64,000 nt of DNA from Neisseria zalophi (lineage in GTDB: Bacteria; Pseudomonadota; Gammaproteobacteria; Burkholderiales; Neisseriaceae). The translations under genes and the position numbers were made by a program. The DNA is taken from assembly GCF_008807015.1 (NCBI RefSeq), contig NZ_CP031700.1, forward strand, positions 1,761,014 to 1,825,013, written 5' to 3'. How positions within the stretch are numbered: the stretch's first letter is position 1; each line of letters starts with the position of its first letter. The notes beneath the pieces are model-generated. The model was given only the letters and a program-made list of their open reading frames with translations. It did no database searches and was not told where the DNA came from. Below, piece after piece: positions 10,867 to 21,952 of the stretch.

Positions 10867-11883
10867 ATGTCGTATACCGTTACCCTCACACCCGATCAAA
10901 CCACCTTTACCGTTTCAGAAGACGAACCTATTCTCCATGCCGCCAAGCGACAAGGATTAAACCTGCCTCATTCCTGTCAAAGCGGCATATGCGGACAATG
11001 TAAAGCCAAACTGGTGAGCGGCGAAGTTTCGGGGGGCAAATATGCCGAATTGGCTTTAAGCTCGGAAGAGGCCGAACAAGGCAAAATTTTGATGTGTTGC
11101 GCCATTCCCCAAAGCGATATTACTTTGACCGTACCCGGTTATAACGGCGCATCCGCCCCACCTGTTAAAACCTTCCCCGCCCGTGTTTCATCTGTTGAAT
11201 ACATACATGATGCCGCCATCCTAACCCTGGCGCTTCCCAAAGCACCGCCGTTTGTTTTTTGGGCAGGGCAATATATTGATATTTTATTGAAAAACGGCGA
11301 AAGCCGTAGCTATTCCATCGCCAATAGCCCTGACAGCGCGGCCACCATAGAACTGCACATCAGAAAACGTGAAAACGGCTTATTTTCCAATATGCTGTTC
11401 GGTGAAAATGCCGTTGTTAAAGAAAAAGCCATTATGCGTATACGCGGCCCGTTGGGTACGTTCACCTTAAAAGAAGAAAGCGGCAAACCGATTATCCTCA
11501 TGGCTACCGGCACAGGGTTTGCCCCGATACACAGCATTCTGCAACATTTAATCTACAACAATAGCAAACGCTCCGTACACCTTTATTGGGGCGGTCGCCA
11601 AGAAGCCGATTTATACCGCTTGCGGGAAGCCGCCAATATCGTTTCCCTGCTTCCGCAATCAAGCTTTACCCCCATACTCTCCCAACCTGATGCAGGCTGG
11701 CAGGGTGCCCGTGGTTATACTCAGGATTATGTGGTTGCCGACCATCCCGATTTATCGGCATACGAAGTTTATGCCTGCGGTTCGTTGGCTATGATTCAAT
11801 CGTCGCAACAACAATTTATACAGCATCATAATTTACCTGAAGATGCCTTTTTCTCAGATGCGTTTTCACCCGCCGTGTCATAA
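10867..11883 (+). CDS. 2Fe-2S ferredoxin-type oxidoreductase (CDP-6-deoxy-delta-3,4-glucoseen reductase-like)
   Basis: A 338-residue electron-transfer protein. An N-terminal plant-type ferredoxin domain has the cluster ligands C37, C42 and C45 (CQSGICGQC) and C77 in LMCC. It is followed by a ferredoxin-NADP reductase-type FAD domain with RSYSIANS near residue 145 and an NAD(P)-binding GTGFAPI motif. Neisserial homologues are often named CDP-6-deoxy-glucoseen reductase (AscD/RfbI-like), but no dideoxysugar genes lie nearby, so the physiological partner is unknown. A single DUS lies about 30 bp before the ATG, and I see no clear ribosome binding site. It stands alone between gatB and tRNA-Thr. 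Confidence 0.8.
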   Translation: MSYTVTLTPDQTTFTVSEDEPILHAAKRQGLNLPHSCQSGICGQCKAKLVSGEVSGGKYAELALSSEEAEQGKILMCCAIPQSDITLTVPGYNGASAPPVKTFPARVSSVEYIHDAAILTLALPKAPPFVFWAGQYIDILLKNGESRSYSIANSPDSAATIELHIRKRENGLFSNMLFGENAVVKEKAIMRIRGPLGTFTLKEESGKPIILMATGTGFAPIHSILQHLIYNNSKRSVHLYWGGRQEADLYRLREAANIVSLLPQSSFTPILSQPDAGWQGARGYTQDYVVADHPDLSAYEVYACGSLAMIQSSQQQFIQHHNLPEDAFFSDAFSPAVS

Positions 11884-12013
11884 TGCGTAATATTAAAAAG
11901 CAGTTTTAGAAAATAAATTTATTTTCAAAACAATACCTTTATTTATTTTTTATATAACATCAGCAAAAATACTTGCCAAAACACATAAAACCAATCATAA
12001 TGCGCACTTCTTC

Positions 12014-12089
12014 GCCGGTATAGCTCAGTTGGTAGAGCAGCTGACTTGTAATCAGAAGGTCCCGAGTTCGACTCTTGGTGCCGGCACCA
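12014..12089 (+). tRNA. tRNA-Thr (anticodon TGT)
   Basis: A 76-base cloverleaf including an encoded CCA. The acceptor GCCGGTA pairs with the 3' end, the D-loop region is TAGCTCAGTTGGTAGAGCA, the anticodon loop is CTTGTAA with TGT, and the T-arm is TTCGACT. A hairpin terminator follows. Confidence 0.97.
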
Positions 12090-12096
12090 GATAAAA

Positions 12097-12125
12097 AACA
12101 GCCTGACCGACCCGGTCGGGCTGTT
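12097..12125 (+). terminator. Hairpin terminator after tRNA-Thr
   Basis: AACAGCCTGACCG faces CGGTCGGGCTGTT with a short loop, and TTTTA follows. One mismatch interrupts the stem. Confidence 0.75.
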
Positions 12126-12207
12126 TTACTTTGCAGATTGAAATTTATTCGGATGTCCCCATTATTAAGCGCGCTTAAACTTAAGGCCATCTGAAACGGA
12201 AAATGCC

Positions 12208-12993
12208 ATGGTTACCATCAATACGCTACAAAAAATGAAAGCGGAAGGCGAAAAAATCGCTATGCTGACCGCCTACGAAGCCAGTTTTGCCGCTTTAATG
12301 GATAAGGCGGGCATAGATGCTATTCTAGTCGGCGACTCACTAGGAATGACCGTACAAGGCCAAAGCTCCACCCTACCCGTTTCCCTACGCGATATGTGCT
12401 ATCACACCGCTGCCGTAGCCCGCGGTACACAAAATACCATGATTGTGAGCGATCTGCCTTTCGGTGCTTATCAGCAAAGCAAAGAACAAGCTTTTGCCGC
12501 TGCTGCCGAACTCATGGCCGCAGGCGCCCATATGGTGAAACTGGAAGGCGGCGTATGGATGGCAGAAACCACAGAGTTTTTACAATTACGCGGGATACCC
12601 GTTTGCGCCCATATCGGCCTGACCCCGCAATCCGTACACGCTTTCGGCGGCTACAAAGTACAAGGCAAGGGCGATAAAGCCCAAGCGCTTTTAAACGATG
12701 CCAAAGCGCATGATCAAGCCGGTGCTTCGATTATTTTAATGGAATGCGTACCCGCCGAACTTGGCAAACAGGTTACCGAAACCGTACACAGCCCCACTAT
12801 CGGAATCGGCGCCGGTGTGGATTGCGACGGACAAGTCTTGGTTATGCATGATATGTTGGGCGTATTTCCCGGCAAAACCGCCAAATTTGTGAAAAACTTT
12901 ATGGAAGGCCAAAGCAGCATCCAAGCTGCCGTTGCCGCTTATGTGGCTGCCGTTAAAGACAAAAGCTTTCCTGCTCCGGAACATACTTTTTAA
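12208..12993 (+). CDS. panB: 3-methyl-2-oxobutanoate hydroxymethyltransferase
   Basis: A 261-residue enzyme that makes ketopantoate from 2-ketoisovalerate and 5,10-methylenetetrahydrofolate, the first step of pantothenate synthesis. It is a TIM-barrel protein with family motifs [21 protein letters not shown] near the N-terminus, GDSLGM (metal-binding Asp), VKLEGG, and [15 protein letters not shown]. It lies 71 bp upstream of panC, with a DUS inverted repeat in the gap. A degenerate DUS (AAGGCCATCTGAA) precedes the start. The family assignment is firm. Confidence 0.97.
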   Translation: MVTINTLQKMKAEGEKIAMLTAYEASFAALMDKAGIDAILVGDSLGMTVQGQSSTLPVSLRDMCYHTAAVARGTQNTMIVSDLPFGAYQQSKEQAFAAAAELMAAGAHMVKLEGGVWMAETTEFLQLRGIPVCAHIGLTPQSVHAFGGYKVQGKGDKAQALLNDAKAHDQAGASIILMECVPAELGKQVTETVHSPTIGIGAGVDCDGQVLVMHDMLGVFPGKTAKFVKNFMEGQSSIQAAVAAYVAAVKDKSFPAPEHTF

Positions 12994-13064
12994 TGATGCT
13001 TTTATCTAAGGCCGTCTGAAACCTTTTCAGACGGCCTGATACCGTAAACAAGGACACACCGACC

Positions 13065-13901
13065 ATGCAAATTATCCATACCGTGCAAGCACTACGCGAA
13101 TGGCGTAAAACCGCAGGCAGAGTTGCTTTTGTTCCCACTATGGGCAACCTGCACGAAGGCCATCTGGCTTTGGTACGCGAAGCCGGAAAACATGCCGACC
13201 AAGTCGTGGTAAGCATTTTTGTGAACCGCCTCCAATTCGGGCAAGGCGAAGATTTCAGCCAATATCCGCGCACCTTGCAACAAGATGCCGATAAATTAAG
13301 CAAAGAGAATGTCGCGGTTATTTTCGCACCGGATGAAAAAGAACTTTATCCTCATGTCGAACAGCGTTATAACGTTGAACCGCCTAATCTTCAAAATGAA
13401 TTATGCGGTAAATTTCGCCCCGGCCATTTCCGCGGCGTGGCTACGGTAGTCAGCAAACTTTTTAATATCGTCGAACCCGATACCGCCTGCTTTGGCAAAA
13501 AAGACTATCAGCAATTGGCCATTATTAAAGGCTTGGTGGAAGATTTAAATTTCAATATCCGGATTGTGCCTGTCGATACCGGCCGCGCTTCAGACGGCCT
13601 CGCCCTTTCCAGCCGCAACCAATACCTCAATGAAACAGAGCGCACCGAAGCACCACGCCTATACCGCGAACTAACAGCCATTGCAGAAGCATTACGCCAA
13701 GGCAACCTGGCTTACGCCGAATTGGAAAATGCTGCCATACAGAACCTAACGGCAGCAGGTTGGACGGTTGACTATGTGGAAGTACGTCACGCAGAAAGCC
13801 TAAAAGTTGCCCATGCCGGTGATAAAGACTTGGTCGTGCTTGCCGCTGCCCGCTTAGGAAAAACCCGCCTGATTGACAATGTAGAAGTACATTTAGATTA
13901 G
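13065..13901 (+). CDS. panC: Pantothenate synthetase (pantoate-beta-alanine ligase)
   Basis: A 278-residue nucleotidyltransferase-superfamily enzyme that joins pantoate and beta-alanine using ATP. Visible motifs are [14 protein letters not shown] (the HIGH-like ATP site), [32 protein letters not shown] and the KMSKS-like LALSSRN. A good ribosome binding site (AAGGACA) precedes the ATG. It shares the pathway and probably the transcript with panB. A DUS core lies inside the coding sequence near 13589. A long DUS hairpin ends the unit. Confidence 0.97.
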   Translation: MQIIHTVQALREWRKTAGRVAFVPTMGNLHEGHLALVREAGKHADQVVVSIFVNRLQFGQGEDFSQYPRTLQQDADKLSKENVAVIFAPDEKELYPHVEQRYNVEPPNLQNELCGKFRPGHFRGVATVVSKLFNIVEPDTACFGKKDYQQLAIIKGLVEDLNFNIRIVPVDTGRASDGLALSSRNQYLNETERTEAPRLYRELTAIAEALRQGNLAYAELENAAIQNLTAAGWTVDYVEVRHAESLKVAHAGDKDLVVLAAARLGKTRLIDNVEVHLD

Positions 13902-13922
13902 TACCTCATATCTTTAATTATC

Positions 13923-13969
13923 ATAAGTTCAAGGCCGTCTGAAAATTTTTCAGACGGCCTTGAACTTAT
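13923..13969. terminator. Long bidirectional DUS hairpin between panC and the sugar transporter
   Basis: A 23-bp perfect inverted repeat (13923-13945 with 13947-13969). The DUS core lies in the middle, and the arms extend past the uptake sequence by about ten bases. It lies between convergent genes and can serve both strands. Confidence 0.85.
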
Positions 13970-14088
13970 CAAAACAACTTAAATAACGTATTTCAAATGA
14001 TATAAGGCTTAATAATCCAATAAACCAAACATTGCTACTACAAATATCGTGCTGCCACATAACTAAAGCAACAGCACGGTATTTTAGC

Positions 14089-15303
14089 TTAATCTATTTT
14101 ATAGCCTTTGGTCGCAAAGAATACGATGTAGACGTAGCACAAAGCAGATACGAAGAACGATACCAGCAAGCCGATATGGTCTGCAAAAAAGCCTTGAACC
14201 ACCGGAACAATCGCACCACCAACAATAGCCGTACACAGAATGCCTGAAGCTTCACCGGTAAATTTACCCAAGCCTTTGGTCGCCAAAGAGAAGATGGTCG
14301 GAAACATAATCGAGTTGAAGAAACCGATAGCCAATAGCGACCACATAGAGATAGCACCGCCGCCGGATAGAATCGCAATCGCAATCAATACTACAGCAAC
14401 GGTCGCATTAAAGGCCAAATACTTATTCGGGGCAAATTTGTTCATCATCACCGAACCTAAGAAACGGCCGACCATCGCGCCGCCCCAATAGAGGGCTAGA
14501 TAATTAGCACCGGTAGAATGGTTTAAATTAGCAGTTAATTCCATCACGTTGATCAACAGCGATCCAATAGATACCTCCGCACCTACATAGCAGAAAATAC
14601 CGAATGCACCCAATACAAGATGTTTATACTGCCAAACACTGGTTTTACCGTCGTGTTTGTGTTCGGTTTCTTCTTCGGCAATTTTGCGCGCATCAGGCAA
14701 TCTGATCATTTTGACAAACACAGCCAATAAAATCAGCACCCCGGCCAATCCCAAATAAGGAATCTGAACCGAAGAAACCTGTTCAGCCTTCGTGGTAACT
14801 TTTTCGATATCGGCCAAAATAAATATAGCACCAAAGATAGGTGCAATGGTGGTACCCAAAGAGTTAAAAGCCTGCACTAAAGTCAACGTGGCCGATTCTT
14901 TGCCAGGTTTGGATAATAAAGTTACATAAGGATTACCGGCTACTTGTAATAAAGTAATACCGGAAGCTAAAATAAATAGCGCCCCTAGAAAAATCGGATA
15001 TGAAGCAATATTTGCCGCGGGATAAAACAAGATACAACCGACCGCAGTCAGTAAAAAACCGCCGATAACGCCACCTTTATAACCGATTTTTTCAACCAAT
15101 TTACCCATTGAAATAGACAATACGGCATAAGGGGTAAAGAAACAGAACTGTACCAACATCGCCTGAACATATGTTAAATCGAAAATGGCTTTTAAGTGAG
15201 GAATGAGGGTATCATTTAATGCAGTGATAAACCCCATCATGAAAAACAGCGCGGTCAATACCGATAGCGCGCTATTATTATTTTGCTGTGACTGCGTAGA
15301 CAT
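14089..15303 (-). CDS. Sugar MFS transporter, FucP/GluP-like
   Basis: A 404-residue major facilitator protein with about twelve hydrophobic helices. It resembles the glucose/galactose:H+ (GluP) and fucose (FucP) permeases: FFMMGFITALNDTLIPHLK in helix 1, VAGNPYVTLL after helix 4, and MVGRFLGSVMM in the second half. A ribosome binding site (AAGGG) lies ahead of the ATG. It sits next to pgi, hexR, glk, pgl and zwf, which supports hexose uptake. Two HexR-box-like palindromes lie 60-135 bp upstream. Substrate (glucose most likely) is inference. Confidence 0.88.
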   Translation of the reverse strand: MSTQSQQNNNSALSVLTALFFMMGFITALNDTLIPHLKAIFDLTYVQAMLVQFCFFTPYAVLSISMGKLVEKIGYKGGVIGGFLLTAVGCILFYPAANIASYPIFLGALFILASGITLLQVAGNPYVTLLSKPGKESATLTLVQAFNSLGTTIAPIFGAIFILADIEKVTTKAEQVSSVQIPYLGLAGVLILLAVFVKMIRLPDARKIAEEETEHKHDGKTSVWQYKHLVLGAFGIFCYVGAEVSIGSLLINVMELTANLNHSTGANYLALYWGGAMVGRFLGSVMMNKFAPNKYLAFNATVAVVLIAIAILSGGGAISMWSLLAIGFFNSIMFPTIFSLATKGLGKFTGEASGILCTAIVGGAIVPVVQGFFADHIGLLVSFFVSALCYVYIVFFATKGYKID

Positions 15304-15363
15304 ATATATTTGCCCTTCATCTTAGTTTACTTGATTGTAATAAAATTCAAATTTACTACATCG

Positions 15364-15378
15364 TGAAATTAACTTACA
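15364..15378. promoter_or_regulatory. Candidate HexR operator 1 upstream of the sugar transporter
   Basis: TGAAATTAACTTACA matches the HexR consensus TGTARTTWAATTACA at 13 of 15 positions by eye. It lies 61 bp before the transporter start. Confidence 0.4.
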
Positions 15379-15422
15379 TAACTCCTAAGTTGCATCTTAC
15401 TGATATTGTTAAGTTTTGCAAC

Positions 15423-15437
15423 TGTTATTTTATTACA
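15423..15437. promoter_or_regulatory. Candidate HexR operator 2 upstream of the sugar transporter
   Basis: TGTTATTTTATTACA matches the HexR consensus at 13 of 15 positions. The remainder of the 15304-15661 gap is AT-rich with one single DUS near 15553; nothing else is evident. Confidence 0.45.
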
Positions 15438-15661
15438 AAATATTAATATGTAAATTATTTAGGTTTCCCTCTATCCTCCATTTAAATATAAATAAATAAA
15501 ACAAATCACATTAATGATTCAAATAATCAGATAACATTTTAAAAACTGCTTTTCAGACGGCCTATGTCTTAAAATTAAATTTTGAGAATTCAAACAACAC
15601 GGGCACTTATGACATAAAGCTAAGAATATAAATGAATAACCTAAAATTTACCCAAACAGGT

Positions 15662-17326
15662 TTAATCACACTGCCCCGGTTTGTCACAGTTAGCATTACG
15701 ATATAAACGAATTAATCGCTCTGTTGAACTGTCGTGATCTTGTACGGCGGTTTCGCCTGTCAGCTCGCGTAAAATGGTTTTTGCCAATTGCTTGCCCAAC
15801 TCGACACCCCATTGATCAAAGCTATTAATATCCCAAATCGTGCCTTGCACAAAGGTTTTATGTTCATATAAAGCTATCAGGCTGCCCATATTGCGCGGAT
15901 TGATTTTATTCATCAAAATCAAATTGCTGGGGCGGTTTCCCGAAAACGTTTTATGCGGCACCAATGCTTCGATTTGCGCACTGTCCATGCCCTGTTCTGT
16001 TAACTCTGCGCGTGCTTCATCGGGTGTTTTCCCCCGCATAAACGCTTCGGCCTGCGCAAACACATTGGCCAACAAAATCTCATGATGACCAGGCAGATTA
16101 CTGCGTTTTTGCAATGAAGCAATCAAATCAATCGGGGTAATGTGCGTGCCTTGATGCAATAATTGAAAGAAAGCGTGTTGTCCGTTAATACCGGTTTCGC
16201 CCCAAATAATCGGGGCGGTTTCGTGTTTTACCGGCTCGCCGTCCAACGTGACCTGCTTGCCGTTACTCTCCATATCCAATTGCTGGATAAATTTAGGCAG
16301 GCGGTGTAGATGTTGGTCGTATGGTGCAATAATATGGCTGCCGCCACCATAATAATTGATATACCAAATACCGATAAGCGCCAATAAAACCGGCATATTT
16401 TGTTCCAATGGCGAATTATAGAAATGCTGATCCATCAGATGTGCACCATTGAGCATTTCAATAAAGTTTTCTTCGCCCAAATACAGCATAATCGGCAAAC
16501 CGATGGCCGACCATAAGCTATAACGCCCGCCTACCCAATCCCAAAACTCAAACATATTGGCCGGATTAATACCGAAATCGGCCACGGCTTTCTGATTGGT
16601 AGAAACGGCGACAAAATGCTTCGCAACCGCCGATTCTTCGTCGGCATGTTGTAGGAACCACTCGCGCGCGGTTAAAGCGTTGGTCAGCGTTTCCTGTGTG
16701 GTAAATGTTTTTGAGGCAATAATGAATAATGTGGTTTCAGGGTGAACCTGCTCCAATACATCGCGCAATTGTGAACCATCCACATTAGACACAAAATGCA
16801 TATGCAAACGCGGATGACCATAAGGTTTCAATGCAGTACACATCATCAACGGCCCCAAATCGGAGCCGCCGATACCGATATTGACCACATCCGTAATCAC
16901 CTGATTGGTATAGCCCAACCATTCGCCGCTACGAACCTCATGGGCAAACTCGCCCATCCGCTGCAACACACGGTTTACATCCGGCATCACATCTTCGCCG
17001 TCTACATAAATCGGCGCATTGGTGCGGTTGCGCAGCGCAACATGCAAAACGGCACGGTTTTCGGTGGTATTGATTTTTTCACCATGAAACATTTGCTTGA
17101 TACGTTCCGGCACACCGGCTTCTTTAGCCAGTTTCATCAATAAGGCCAATGTTTCATCGGTGATACGGTTTTTGGAATAATCCAGCGTTATCCCACCGAC
17201 TTCCAGCCAATAGCGTTGGGCACGCTCCGGGTCTTGTTTGAATAACTCACGCATATGCAGGCTTTTGGTTGCATCAAAATGCTTCCATAATTCCCGCCAG
17301 CTCGGTAAATCCTGCAAATGTTTCAT
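15662..17326 (-). CDS. pgi: Glucose-6-phosphate isomerase
   Basis: A 554-residue enzyme that interconverts glucose-6-phosphate and fructose-6-phosphate. It contains the two SIS domains of the family, with [16 protein letters not shown], the [14 protein letters not shown] phosphate-binding loop, [13 protein letters not shown], and [19 protein letters not shown] carrying the catalytic histidine region. The C-terminal region has [13 protein letters not shown]. The ATG overlaps the hexR stop by 4 bp, so it is translated with the regulator. The length is standard. Neisseria often have two pgi copies; this one belongs to the HexR cluster. Confidence 0.97.
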   Translation of the reverse strand: MKHLQDLPSWRELWKHFDATKSLHMRELFKQDPERAQRYWLEVGGITLDYSKNRITDETLALLMKLAKEAGVPERIKQMFHGEKINTTENRAVLHVALRNRTNAPIYVDGEDVMPDVNRVLQRMGEFAHEVRSGEWLGYTNQVITDVVNIGIGGSDLGPLMMCTALKPYGHPRLHMHFVSNVDGSQLRDVLEQVHPETTLFIIASKTFTTQETLTNALTAREWFLQHADEESAVAKHFVAVSTNQKAVADFGINPANMFEFWDWVGGRYSLWSAIGLPIMLYLGEENFIEMLNGAHLMDQHFYNSPLEQNMPVLLALIGIWYINYYGGGSHIIAPYDQHLHRLPKFIQQLDMESNGKQVTLDGEPVKHETAPIIWGETGINGQHAFFQLLHQGTHITPIDLIASLQKRSNLPGHHEILLANVFAQAEAFMRGKTPDEARAELTEQGMDSAQIEALVPHKTFSGNRPSNLILMNKINPRNMGSLIALYEHKTFVQGTIWDINSFDQWGVELGKQLAKTILRELTGETAVQDHDSSTERLIRLYRNANCDKPGQCD

Positions 17327-18177
17327 GACTCTTCCTTGTTATATTCCAAATGTTTGTTGTGAATACTGCGTTTGCCTTTTTGTAGCTGCAAACTGGCGGT
17401 TTCGCCCAAATGTAATGCCAAGCCGATGGTTAAGATATCAATCACGGCCAATTGCAACAGGCGGGAAATCATCGGGGTATACAATTCGCTGTTTTCGGAA
17501 GAAGAAATACTTAGTACACAATCAGTCAGTTGCGCCAATGGTGAATCAGGGCGCGTAATCGCAATTATCGAAGCCCCGTTTTCTTTGGCTACGCTCACAG
17601 CATCTAATAATTCAATAGAAGAACCGGAATTGGAAATCACAACCAAAACATCTTCTTTACTCAATACCGCAGCAGCCATCAATTGAATATGGGTATCAAC
17701 ATAAGCTACGGTTGAAATCCCGAACCGGAAAAATTTATGTTGGGCATCTTGAGCCACAATGCCCGAATTGCCCATACCGTAAAACTCAATCCGCCGTGCA
17801 CGGCTGAGCATCGTTACCGCACGCTCTAAGTCAGCTTCTTTTAAAAAGCGGCGCGCACCTAAAAGCGAAGCGGCGGCATTGCCTAATACTTTTTCCACCA
17901 CCACACCCATATTGTCATCGGCATTCAATTCTTCATGCACATAAGGCATACCGTCATGGCCGATGCTGGCCGACAATGCTAATTTAAATTCAGGCAGCCC
18001 TTTATAACCCAAACTACGGCAAAAACGGATAACGGTCGGCTGGCTCACAGAAGCACGTTCGGCAATTTCCGCAACCGCTGCATGTACAAACCATTTTGGT
18101 TCGGCTAATGCGGATTCCGCTACTTTGCGCTCTGCACCTGATAGTTCAGACAACGACTCACTGATTTTGCTTAACAT
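17323..18177 (-). CDS. hexR: RpiR family regulator HexR
   Basis: A 284-residue regulator with an N-terminal HTH_6 helix-turn-helix (about residues 1-77; [20 protein letters not shown] is the recognition region) and a C-terminal SIS sugar-phosphate-binding domain ([32 protein letters not shown]). HexR proteins repress central sugar metabolism genes and are released by 2-keto-3-deoxy-6-phosphogluconate, the intermediate made by Edd and used by Eda, both encoded nearby. It sits directly upstream of pgi on the same strand (4-bp overlap). A perfect consensus HexR box is found before edd. The ribosome binding site (AAGGA) is well placed. Confidence 0.93.
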   Translation of the reverse strand: MLSKISESLSELSGAERKVAESALAEPKWFVHAAVAEIAERASVSQPTVIRFCRSLGYKGLPEFKLALSASIGHDGMPYVHEELNADDNMGVVVEKVLGNAAASLLGARRFLKEADLERAVTMLSRARRIEFYGMGNSGIVAQDAQHKFFRFGISTVAYVDTHIQLMAAAVLSKEDVLVVISNSGSSIELLDAVSVAKENGASIIAITRPDSPLAQLTDCVLSISSSENSELYTPMISRLLQLAVIDILTIGLALHLGETASLQLQKGKRSIHNKHLEYNKEES

Positions 18178-18407
18178 GATTCTATATCCTTTTAAAAAGC
18201 CGGCCGATCCGGCTTATCACCGGCTATCAGGCTGTTTGCCCGATTTATTCAAATAACATATCATAAATCATCCTGATAACTATCTGTCCGATATTATTTA
18301 ATATTTATTATTTGCCTATTTATCCGGTTGTTTATTATCTAATATTGGTATTGTATCGGCAATATTTCATTCACAATCGAATATTTTCAGCAAATTTTGC
18401 TCCGCTA

Positions 18408-19463
18408 TCAACAGTTTTCCTGCTGCTGTGCCCCGCCCAAAGCAGCGGTATTATTACAGATACCTTGCAAATGGTTTGACAATGCCACTGCAGCACCAAC
18501 AATACCGGGATATTTCCCCAAAACAATATACACAGGAATAGCCGCTAAATAAGCATCAAAACGGCCTTTGCTTTCAAAACGGGTGCGGAACGGCGAATGT
18601 TTGAAATAATCGATAAAACGCGGAACAATGCCGCCGCACAAATAAACACCACCACCTGCGCCCAAAGTCAACGCGAGATTGGATGCCGCCGTACCCAACA
18701 TGGCACAGAAAATATCCAAAGTCAGACGGCAAAGTGGAGAAGAGCCGCTTAATGCCTGCGCACTGATTTCAGACGGCCGTAATTTTTGCCGTTTAATTCC
18801 TTCTTTGGCCGAAAGTGCTTCGTGAATCAGGGTTAGGCCTGCACCACTTAAAAAACGCTCGGCAGACACATGACCGTATTTTTTGCGGGCATATTGCCAG
18901 ATCATAATTTCAGCATCGTCAAACGGTGAAAAGCTCACATGTCCCCCCTCACCGGCCAAAGGCACCCAACCTGAATTACTAGGTATCAATCCGCTCACAC
19001 CCAAGCCCGTTCCCGGGCCAATAACGGCTTTCGGAGCATTTTCCACCTGATGCGAACCACCGACTTGAACCAGCTCGTCATCCGACAAACGGGTAATCGC
19101 CAAAGCTTGCGCGGTAAAATCATTCAATAGAATCAAGGTTTCCAAGCCCAAAGCCTGACGCGTGGTTTCAATCGAAAACGCCCAATGGTGATTGGTCATC
19201 TGCACCCAATCGCCCAGCACCGGATTGGCAATGGCAATGGCGGCATGGCTGATTTTCGGATCACCGGCAAGTTTTAAATAAGCACGCGCCGCATCCACCA
19301 CCGTATCATAATCATTACAAGGCAAAACCTCGACCTGTTCGATTTTTTGCGGTGCCGTTTCTAAAGCAAAGCGGGCATTGGTGCCGCCGATATCGGCCAC
19401 CAAACGCGGCCATTCTACTGTTTTTGTTTGAACGGCTGCTGTTTTAATCTGAGTAGTGGACAT
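18408..19463 (-). CDS. glk: Glucokinase
   Basis: A 351-residue ROK-unrelated (GlkA type) glucokinase that phosphorylates glucose with ATP. The phosphate-binding motif [14 protein letters not shown] begins at about residue 21, after an N-terminal extension of roughly 15-20 residues. [14 protein letters not shown] and [13 protein letters not shown] carry the sugar and ATP sites, and GEGGHVSF follows. Its start lies inside the pgl end (20-bp overlap) with an AAGGT ribosome binding site, so both are co-translated. Together with the nearby MFS transporter it gives uptake and phosphorylation of glucose. The tail is rich in A and Q and ends in cysteine. Confidence 0.96.
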   Translation of the reverse strand: MSTTQIKTAAVQTKTVEWPRLVADIGGTNARFALETAPQKIEQVEVLPCNDYDTVVDAARAYLKLAGDPKISHAAIAIANPVLGDWVQMTNHHWAFSIETTRQALGLETLILLNDFTAQALAITRLSDDELVQVGGSHQVENAPKAVIGPGTGLGVSGLIPSNSGWVPLAGEGGHVSFSPFDDAEIMIWQYARKKYGHVSAERFLSGAGLTLIHEALSAKEGIKRQKLRPSEISAQALSGSSPLCRLTLDIFCAMLGTAASNLALTLGAGGGVYLCGGIVPRFIDYFKHSPFRTRFESKGRFDAYLAAIPVYIVLGKYPGIVGAAVALSNHLQGICNNTAALGGAQQQENC

Positions 19464-20142
19464 GGCAGTTTACCTTTTTGTGATTGAGAACATAACTTAT
19501 CGGAAATTGTTTGGACGGCGCAACGGCAGCCTGTTCAAATATATTTTTTTTGTCGCCGCCCTGAATGGCTAAAAATACCGCTGGTGTTTCGGCAATAGCG
19601 TTCAGTGTCATGCTGATGCGCTCGTGTGCGGCGGTAACCGGTGTGGTATGCAGCAAAGGAATTTCATTTTTCTCATCCAAGCCTTGATCCAATTGCGGCG
19701 CCTGCGGAAACAACGATGCGGTATGCCCGTCGCCTCCCATGCCCAATACCAGCACATCACGACGGCGGTAATGTTTTAAGGCCGTCTGAACCACTGCTTC
19801 AGGCTGTAGCGCTTCTGCTTTTAAGCCGGCCTCAACCAAAGGAAGCCAACCGGCCGCTTTCGCTTTATTTTGCAAAAGATACTGATGAACCAATGCCGTA
19901 TTGCTATCGGCGTGATCCGTCGGCACTATGCGCTCATCCACCAGCGTAATATAAACACGCGGCCAATCCAAATCTTTTTGCGACAGTGCTTCAAAAAACG
20001 CAATTGGCGAGCGTCCGCCCGATACCGCTAAAACCGCATATTCTTGTTGTACCAATACGGTGTTCAGCTTTTCGGCAACCGCATCGGCCAATGCTTCTGC
20101 AGCAACGGCGGCATTTTTATGTTGATGCCATTCATAAGCCAT
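19444..20142 (-). CDS. pgl: 6-phosphogluconolactonase
   Basis: A 232-residue DevB-type lactonase that hydrolyses 6-phosphogluconolactone to 6-phosphogluconate between Zwf and Edd. It has the family motifs [31 protein letters not shown] and [18 protein letters not shown]. It lies 80 bp after zwf across a DUS hairpin and overlaps glk by 20 bp. An AAGG ribosome binding site precedes the ATG. A DUS core lies within the coding sequence near 19780. Confidence 0.96.
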   Translation of the reverse strand: MAYEWHQHKNAAVAAEALADAVAEKLNTVLVQQEYAVLAVSGGRSPIAFFEALSQKDLDWPRVYITLVDERIVPTDHADSNTALVHQYLLQNKAKAAGWLPLVEAGLKAEALQPEAVVQTALKHYRRRDVLVLGMGGDGHTASLFPQAPQLDQGLDEKNEIPLLHTTPVTAAHERISMTLNAIAETPAVFLAIQGGDKKNIFEQAAVAPSKQFPISYVLNHKKVNCHVHYSD

Positions 20143-20176
20143 AAATAACCTTTTCTTTTTCTTTCTATTTCTTCAA

Positions 20177-20214
20177 TTTCAGACGGCCTATACATACCCT
20201 AAGGCCGTCTGAAA
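20177..20214 (-). terminator. DUS inverted repeat between zwf and pgl
   Basis: TTTCAGACGGCCT (20177-20189) faces AGGCCGTCTGAAA (20202-20214). It is directly after the zwf stop, so transcription may be reduced before pgl-glk. Confidence 0.65.
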
Positions 20215-20222
20215 ACATTTTC

Positions 20223-21680
20223 TTACTGCTCTTCGTGCCACTTATCGCCATTGCGCGCCAACAATTCGCGGGCGGCTTCAGGCCCCCACGAATAAGCGGG
20301 ATAGCCGTGCAGCGTCGTTTTATTTGCCGCCCAACTTTCCATAATCGGCATTACCCATGCCCATGCCGCTTCTAATTCGTCGCGACGGTTAAACAACGCC
20401 AGCTTGCCGTTAATCACATCCAACAGCAAGCGCTCATACGCTTCGGCACGCCGCCCTTCCAAAGCTTCGGCCATATTCACACTGAGCGCCGCTTGGCCGA
20501 CATGATTGCCGCTGCCGGGCATTTTCAGTTGGGTATACAAACGGATAGATTCATTCGGCTGCAATTCGATTACCAAACGGTTGGGAGCTTTTTGGCTGCC
20601 GTCAAAAATATGGTTGGCGGCATCGCGGAAATTCAATACGATTTCCGCCACTTTACCTGCCATACGCTTACCGGTACGCAAATAAAACGGTACGCCTGCC
20701 CAACGCTGATTGTTAATCTCTGCTTTCACCGCCACATAAGTTTCCGTGCGGCTGTCTGCCGGAATATTATGTTCCTGCAAATATCCGTTGACCGTTTGAC
20801 CGTCTTTTTCTGCTTCCGTGTACTGAGCACGTATTACATTTTCGGCCACATCGGCGGTAGTCAGCGGTTTTAACGACTGAATCAATTTGAGTTTTTCATC
20901 ACGCACCGCATCGGCATCCAAGCTGGCCGGCGGTTCCATCGCCGTCATGCACAGCATCTGTATCAAATGATTTTGCACCATATCGCGTAGGGCACCGGTA
21001 ATATCGTAGAACTCGCCACGCTCTTCCACACCCAATTCTTCCGCAATGGTCAGTTGTACACTTTTAATATATTTATTGTTCCACAACGGTTCGAACATTA
21101 CATTGGCAAAACGCAGGGCTAATAAATTCTGCAACGATTCTTTGCCCAAATAATGGTCGATTCGGTAAATTTGATCTTCTTTAAAAAAGCGGGCAACACC
21201 GTTATTGATTTCTTGCGAAGATTGCAAATCGGTACCCAGCGGTTTTTCCAGCACAACACGCACATTTTCCGCATTCAGCCCCACCGCCGCCAATTGTTCG
21301 CAGGTAGGTTCAAAAAACTTCGGCGCCGTAGAAAGATAAATCACAATATTGTCGGTTTCCCGACGCGCTTTTACCGTATCGGCCAGCACTTTAAAATCTT
21401 CGGGACGGTTTACATTTAATGAAACATAAGTAATACGCTTGATAAACGAGGCCCAATCTGCCTCACTAAAATTCTTTTTGATATGAATTTTCGAATCGGT
21501 TTCCACTTTGGCCAAAAAGCCCGCCGTATCGAAATCACTACGGCTCACCCCCAGAATACGCCCTTCGGGATGCAATAATCCGGCCACATGCGCCTGATAA
21601 AGATTAGGCAGAAGCTTACGCATAGCCAAATCACCGGTGGCACCGAACAACACAAAATCAAAATTTATCTGCTTATCCAT
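20223..21680 (-). CDS. zwf: Glucose-6-phosphate 1-dehydrogenase
   Basis: A 485-residue enzyme that oxidises glucose-6-phosphate to the lactone with NAD(P)+, the entry to the Entner-Doudoroff and pentose phosphate routes. The N-terminal Rossmann motif GATGDLAMRKL starts near residue 13, VVLEKPLGTDL follows, and the active-site motif RIDHYLGKE is near residue 173. VPFYLRTGKRM lies in the C-terminal domain. Length is standard. It is divergent from edd over a 472-bp intergenic region containing a consensus HexR box. Confidence 0.97.
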   Translation of the reverse strand: MDKQINFDFVLFGATGDLAMRKLLPNLYQAHVAGLLHPEGRILGVSRSDFDTAGFLAKVETDSKIHIKKNFSEADWASFIKRITYVSLNVNRPEDFKVLADTVKARRETDNIVIYLSTAPKFFEPTCEQLAAVGLNAENVRVVLEKPLGTDLQSSQEINNGVARFFKEDQIYRIDHYLGKESLQNLLALRFANVMFEPLWNNKYIKSVQLTIAEELGVEERGEFYDITGALRDMVQNHLIQMLCMTAMEPPASLDADAVRDEKLKLIQSLKPLTTADVAENVIRAQYTEAEKDGQTVNGYLQEHNIPADSRTETYVAVKAEINNQRWAGVPFYLRTGKRMAGKVAEIVLNFRDAANHIFDGSQKAPNRLVIELQPNESIRLYTQLKMPGSGNHVGQAALSVNMAEALEGRRAEAYERLLLDVINGKLALFNRRDELEAAWAWVMPIMESWAANKTTLHGYPAYSWGPEAARELLARNGDKWHEEQ

Positions 21681-21952
21681 TTTTATCTTTCATTCCGGCA
21701 TATACTTTTCACAATAGGAACAAACGCCCATTGCATGGTTGTTTATCGGGTAGGTGACGATATAAAAGTTTGCCGAAAACCGAAACTTTTATAAGGCGGC
21801 TACTTCAAATCAGTAGTAATCCTACACAGCACTACAGTTTTTGTCTATGCCGTTTTTAATAAAAATTTGACTTAAGTAAATGTAATATAGAAATCTGTAA
21901 CGCAAATTCAATTGTTTTCCACTTTATATTGTTTCGTTCCCAGTTCCTTTTT

